Position numbers and translations under genes: made by a program
Assembly (NCBI GenBank): GCA_016775335.1
Contig: JAEUGJ010000029.1
Coordinates: 1 to 14,685, forward strand
Length of the DNA stretch: 14,685 nucleotides
Origin: Mogibacterium sp.
Lineage (GTDB): Bacteria; Bacillota; Clostridia; Peptostreptococcales; Anaerovoracaceae
Reading direction: 5' to 3'
Part shown: positions 13,889 through 14,685 of the stretch, piece after piece
Numbering within the stretch: position 1 is the first letter of the stretch
How the letters are laid out: each line of letters begins with the position of its first letter
Notes under the pieces: model-generated
What the model saw: only the letters and a program-made list of their open reading frames with translations
Told to the model about the DNA's origin: nothing
Databases searched by the model: none

Positions 13889-13907
13889 TAATCAAGATTT
13901 TTTGTAA
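13860..13907. repeat. 48-base two-step inverted repeat over the thrH promoter
   Basis: Outer arms 13860-13870 and 13897-13907 pair over 11 bp (one G-U if RNA). Inner arms TGATTA (13873-13878) and TAATCA (13889-13894) pair over 6 bp, with symmetric two-base gaps between steps. The right outer arm contains a run of six T's. It may act as an operator, or as an AT-rich terminator for transcripts arriving from the dccP module. Confidence 0.65.
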
Positions 13908-13932
13908 ATTATTAAAAAGGAGAGAAGAAAAC

Positions 13933-14532
13933 ATGAATATCGTATGCCTGGATATGGAAGGCGTTCTGGTACCGGAAATCTGGATTGCATTTGCGGAAGA
14001 GGCGGGAATCCCGGAACTGAAGAGAACCACAAGAGATGAGCCGGATTACGACAAGCTGATGAATTACCGACTGAACATTCTGAGAGAGCACGGCCTGGGT
14101 CTGAAGGACGTGCAGGCGACCATCGGAAAGATCGACCCGCTGCCGGGCGCCAAAGAATTCTTGGACGAGCTGCGTTCCATTACACAGGTAATCATCCTCA
14201 GCGATACCTTCCTGCAGTTCGCACAGCCGCTGATGAAGAAGCTGGGATATCCAACCCTGTTCTGCAACGAGCTGGTAATCGGAGAAGACGGAATGATTGA
14301 TGATTTCCGGATGCGCTGCGAGAAATCCAAGCTGACAACGGTTCGGGGCTTGCAGTCCATCGGTTTCGAGACCATCGCGGCGGGCGACAGCTTCAATGAC
14401 CTGGGAATGATTCAGGCCAGCAAGGCGGGATTCCTTTTCAAGAGCCCGGAATCCATCCAGGCGGAGTATCCGGACGTTCCGGCGTACGAAGAATTCGATG
14501 AACTGCTGGATGCCATCAAAAAGGCACTGTAG
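13933..14532 (+). CDS. thrH: ThrH: phosphoserine phosphatase / homoserine phosphotransferase
   Basis: This 199-residue HAD-superfamily enzyme matches Pseudomonas ThrH, which dephosphorylates phosphoserine and can transfer that phosphate to homoserine, linking serine and threonine synthesis. HAD motif I is the unusual D7-M-E-G-V (aspartate nucleophile D7, then E9 instead of the usual second Asp), followed by LVPEIWIAFAEEAGI, as in ThrH. Motif II is S90-D-T, motif III includes lysines 131/133, and motif IV is GDSFND (151-156). AAGGAGAG at 13917-13924 precedes the ATG by eight bases. It has its own promoter and terminator, so it is monocistronic. A serine supply would feed glycine to the nearby gcv operon, but this link is inference. 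Confidence 0.93.
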   Translation: MNIVCLDMEGVLVPEIWIAFAEEAGIPELKRTTRDEPDYDKLMNYRLNILREHGLGLKDVQATIGKIDPLPGAKEFLDELRSITQVIILSDTFLQFAQPLMKKLGYPTLFCNELVIGEDGMIDDFRMRCEKSKLTTVRGLQSIGFETIAAGDSFNDLGMIQASKAGFLFKSPESIQAEYPDVPAYEEFDELLDAIKKAL

Positions 14533-14561
14533 ACTTTTCTTTTGCACATGAGAATAAATGG

Positions 14562-14602
14562 AGCCCCGGCGGGAATGAGCGTTTCATTCCCGCCGGGGTT
14601 TT
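14562..14602 (+). terminator. Terminator of thrH
   Basis: A perfect 15-bp GC-rich stem (14564-14578 with 14584-14598) has a five-base loop and is followed by TTTT (14599-14602). It lies 31 bases after the thrH stop codon. Confidence 0.93.
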
Positions 14603-14607
14603 CTATT

Positions 14608-14638
14608 GCAGCCGGCCCCGGTAGATCGGGCCGGCTGC
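14608..14638. repeat. GC-rich hairpin, second of three in tandem
   Basis: A perfect 11-bp stem (14608-14618 with 14628-14638) has a nine-base loop and no T-run on the plus strand. On the minus strand it is followed by AATAGAAAA. It could be a terminator for a gene entering from the right, or part of a structured RNA leader. Confidence 0.6.
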
Positions 14639-14645
14639 TGCTGAA

Positions 14646-14673
14646 TTTCCGGGCAGTGGTTCGCGCCCGGAAA
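14646..14673. repeat. GC-rich hairpin, third of three in tandem
   Basis: A perfect 9-bp stem (14646-14654 with 14665-14673) has a ten-base loop. It is followed by A-rich sequence at the window end. Its role cannot be judged without the flanking sequence. Confidence 0.5.
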
Positions 14674-14685
14674 CCGAAAACAAAG

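Noticed and set aside
1..14685. CRISPR arrays, insertion sequences, prophage or integrase genes
   Set aside because: No regularly spaced repeats, transposase or recombinase motifs, or terminal inverted repeats with target duplications were seen.

Overview
The window looks like chromosome from an amino-acid-fermenting anaerobic Firmicute (class Clostridia). The evidence is split-subunit GcvPA/GcvPB glycine dehydrogenase, strong AGGAGG ribosome binding sites, TTGACA/TATAAT-like promoters with extended -10 elements, T-tailed hairpin terminators, an acyl-CoA:acetate CoA-transferase, and an oxygen-sensitive double-cubane-cluster protein with its ATP-driven activator. Genes are moderately GC-rich and the spacers are AT-rich. 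A finer taxonomic placement is not supported by what I can see.

Layout. (1) 1-90: 3' part of tRNA-Ile(GAT) and its terminator. (2) 201-3077: promoter, family I CoA-transferase, then a COG2509-type FAD-dependent dehydrogenase, probably cotranscribed. (3) 3078-3609: a gene-free spacer with a possible small RNA ending in a strong hairpin whose loop carries CCTCC, then the gcv promoter. (4) 3610-10375: gcvT-gcvH-gcvPA-gcvPB-lplA-lpdA, a self-contained glycine cleavage operon encoding P, T, H and L proteins plus the ligase that lipoylates GcvH, closed by a terminator. (5) 10398-10880: a short XRE regulator with a near-perfect 19-bp inverted repeat over its start of transcription, followed by a coupled 24-codon ORF and an 18-bp terminator. 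(6) 10971-11245, minus strand: a 60-residue two-helix membrane protein with its own promoter and SD. (7) 11436-13843: a three-gene module of double-cubane-cluster protein (YjiM type), DUF3343 putative Se/S-carrier-like protein, and HgdC/YjiL-type activator ATPase. (8) 13860-14602: thrH-type phosphoserine phosphatase/homoserine phosphotransferase with its own promoter and terminator, then two more GC-rich hairpins to the window end.

How the parts fit. The gcv operon converts glycine to CO2, NH3 and methylene-tetrahydrofolate, or may run in reverse. ThrH could supply serine, a glycine precursor. The CoA-transferase conserves acyl-CoA energy in fermentation. The dccP module is a low-potential reductase of unknown substrate and is the most promising candidate for undescribed biology here, especially the DUF3343 gene placed between the two known partners. 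The regulator, mini-ORF and small membrane protein are an unexplained islet between the two metabolic blocks.
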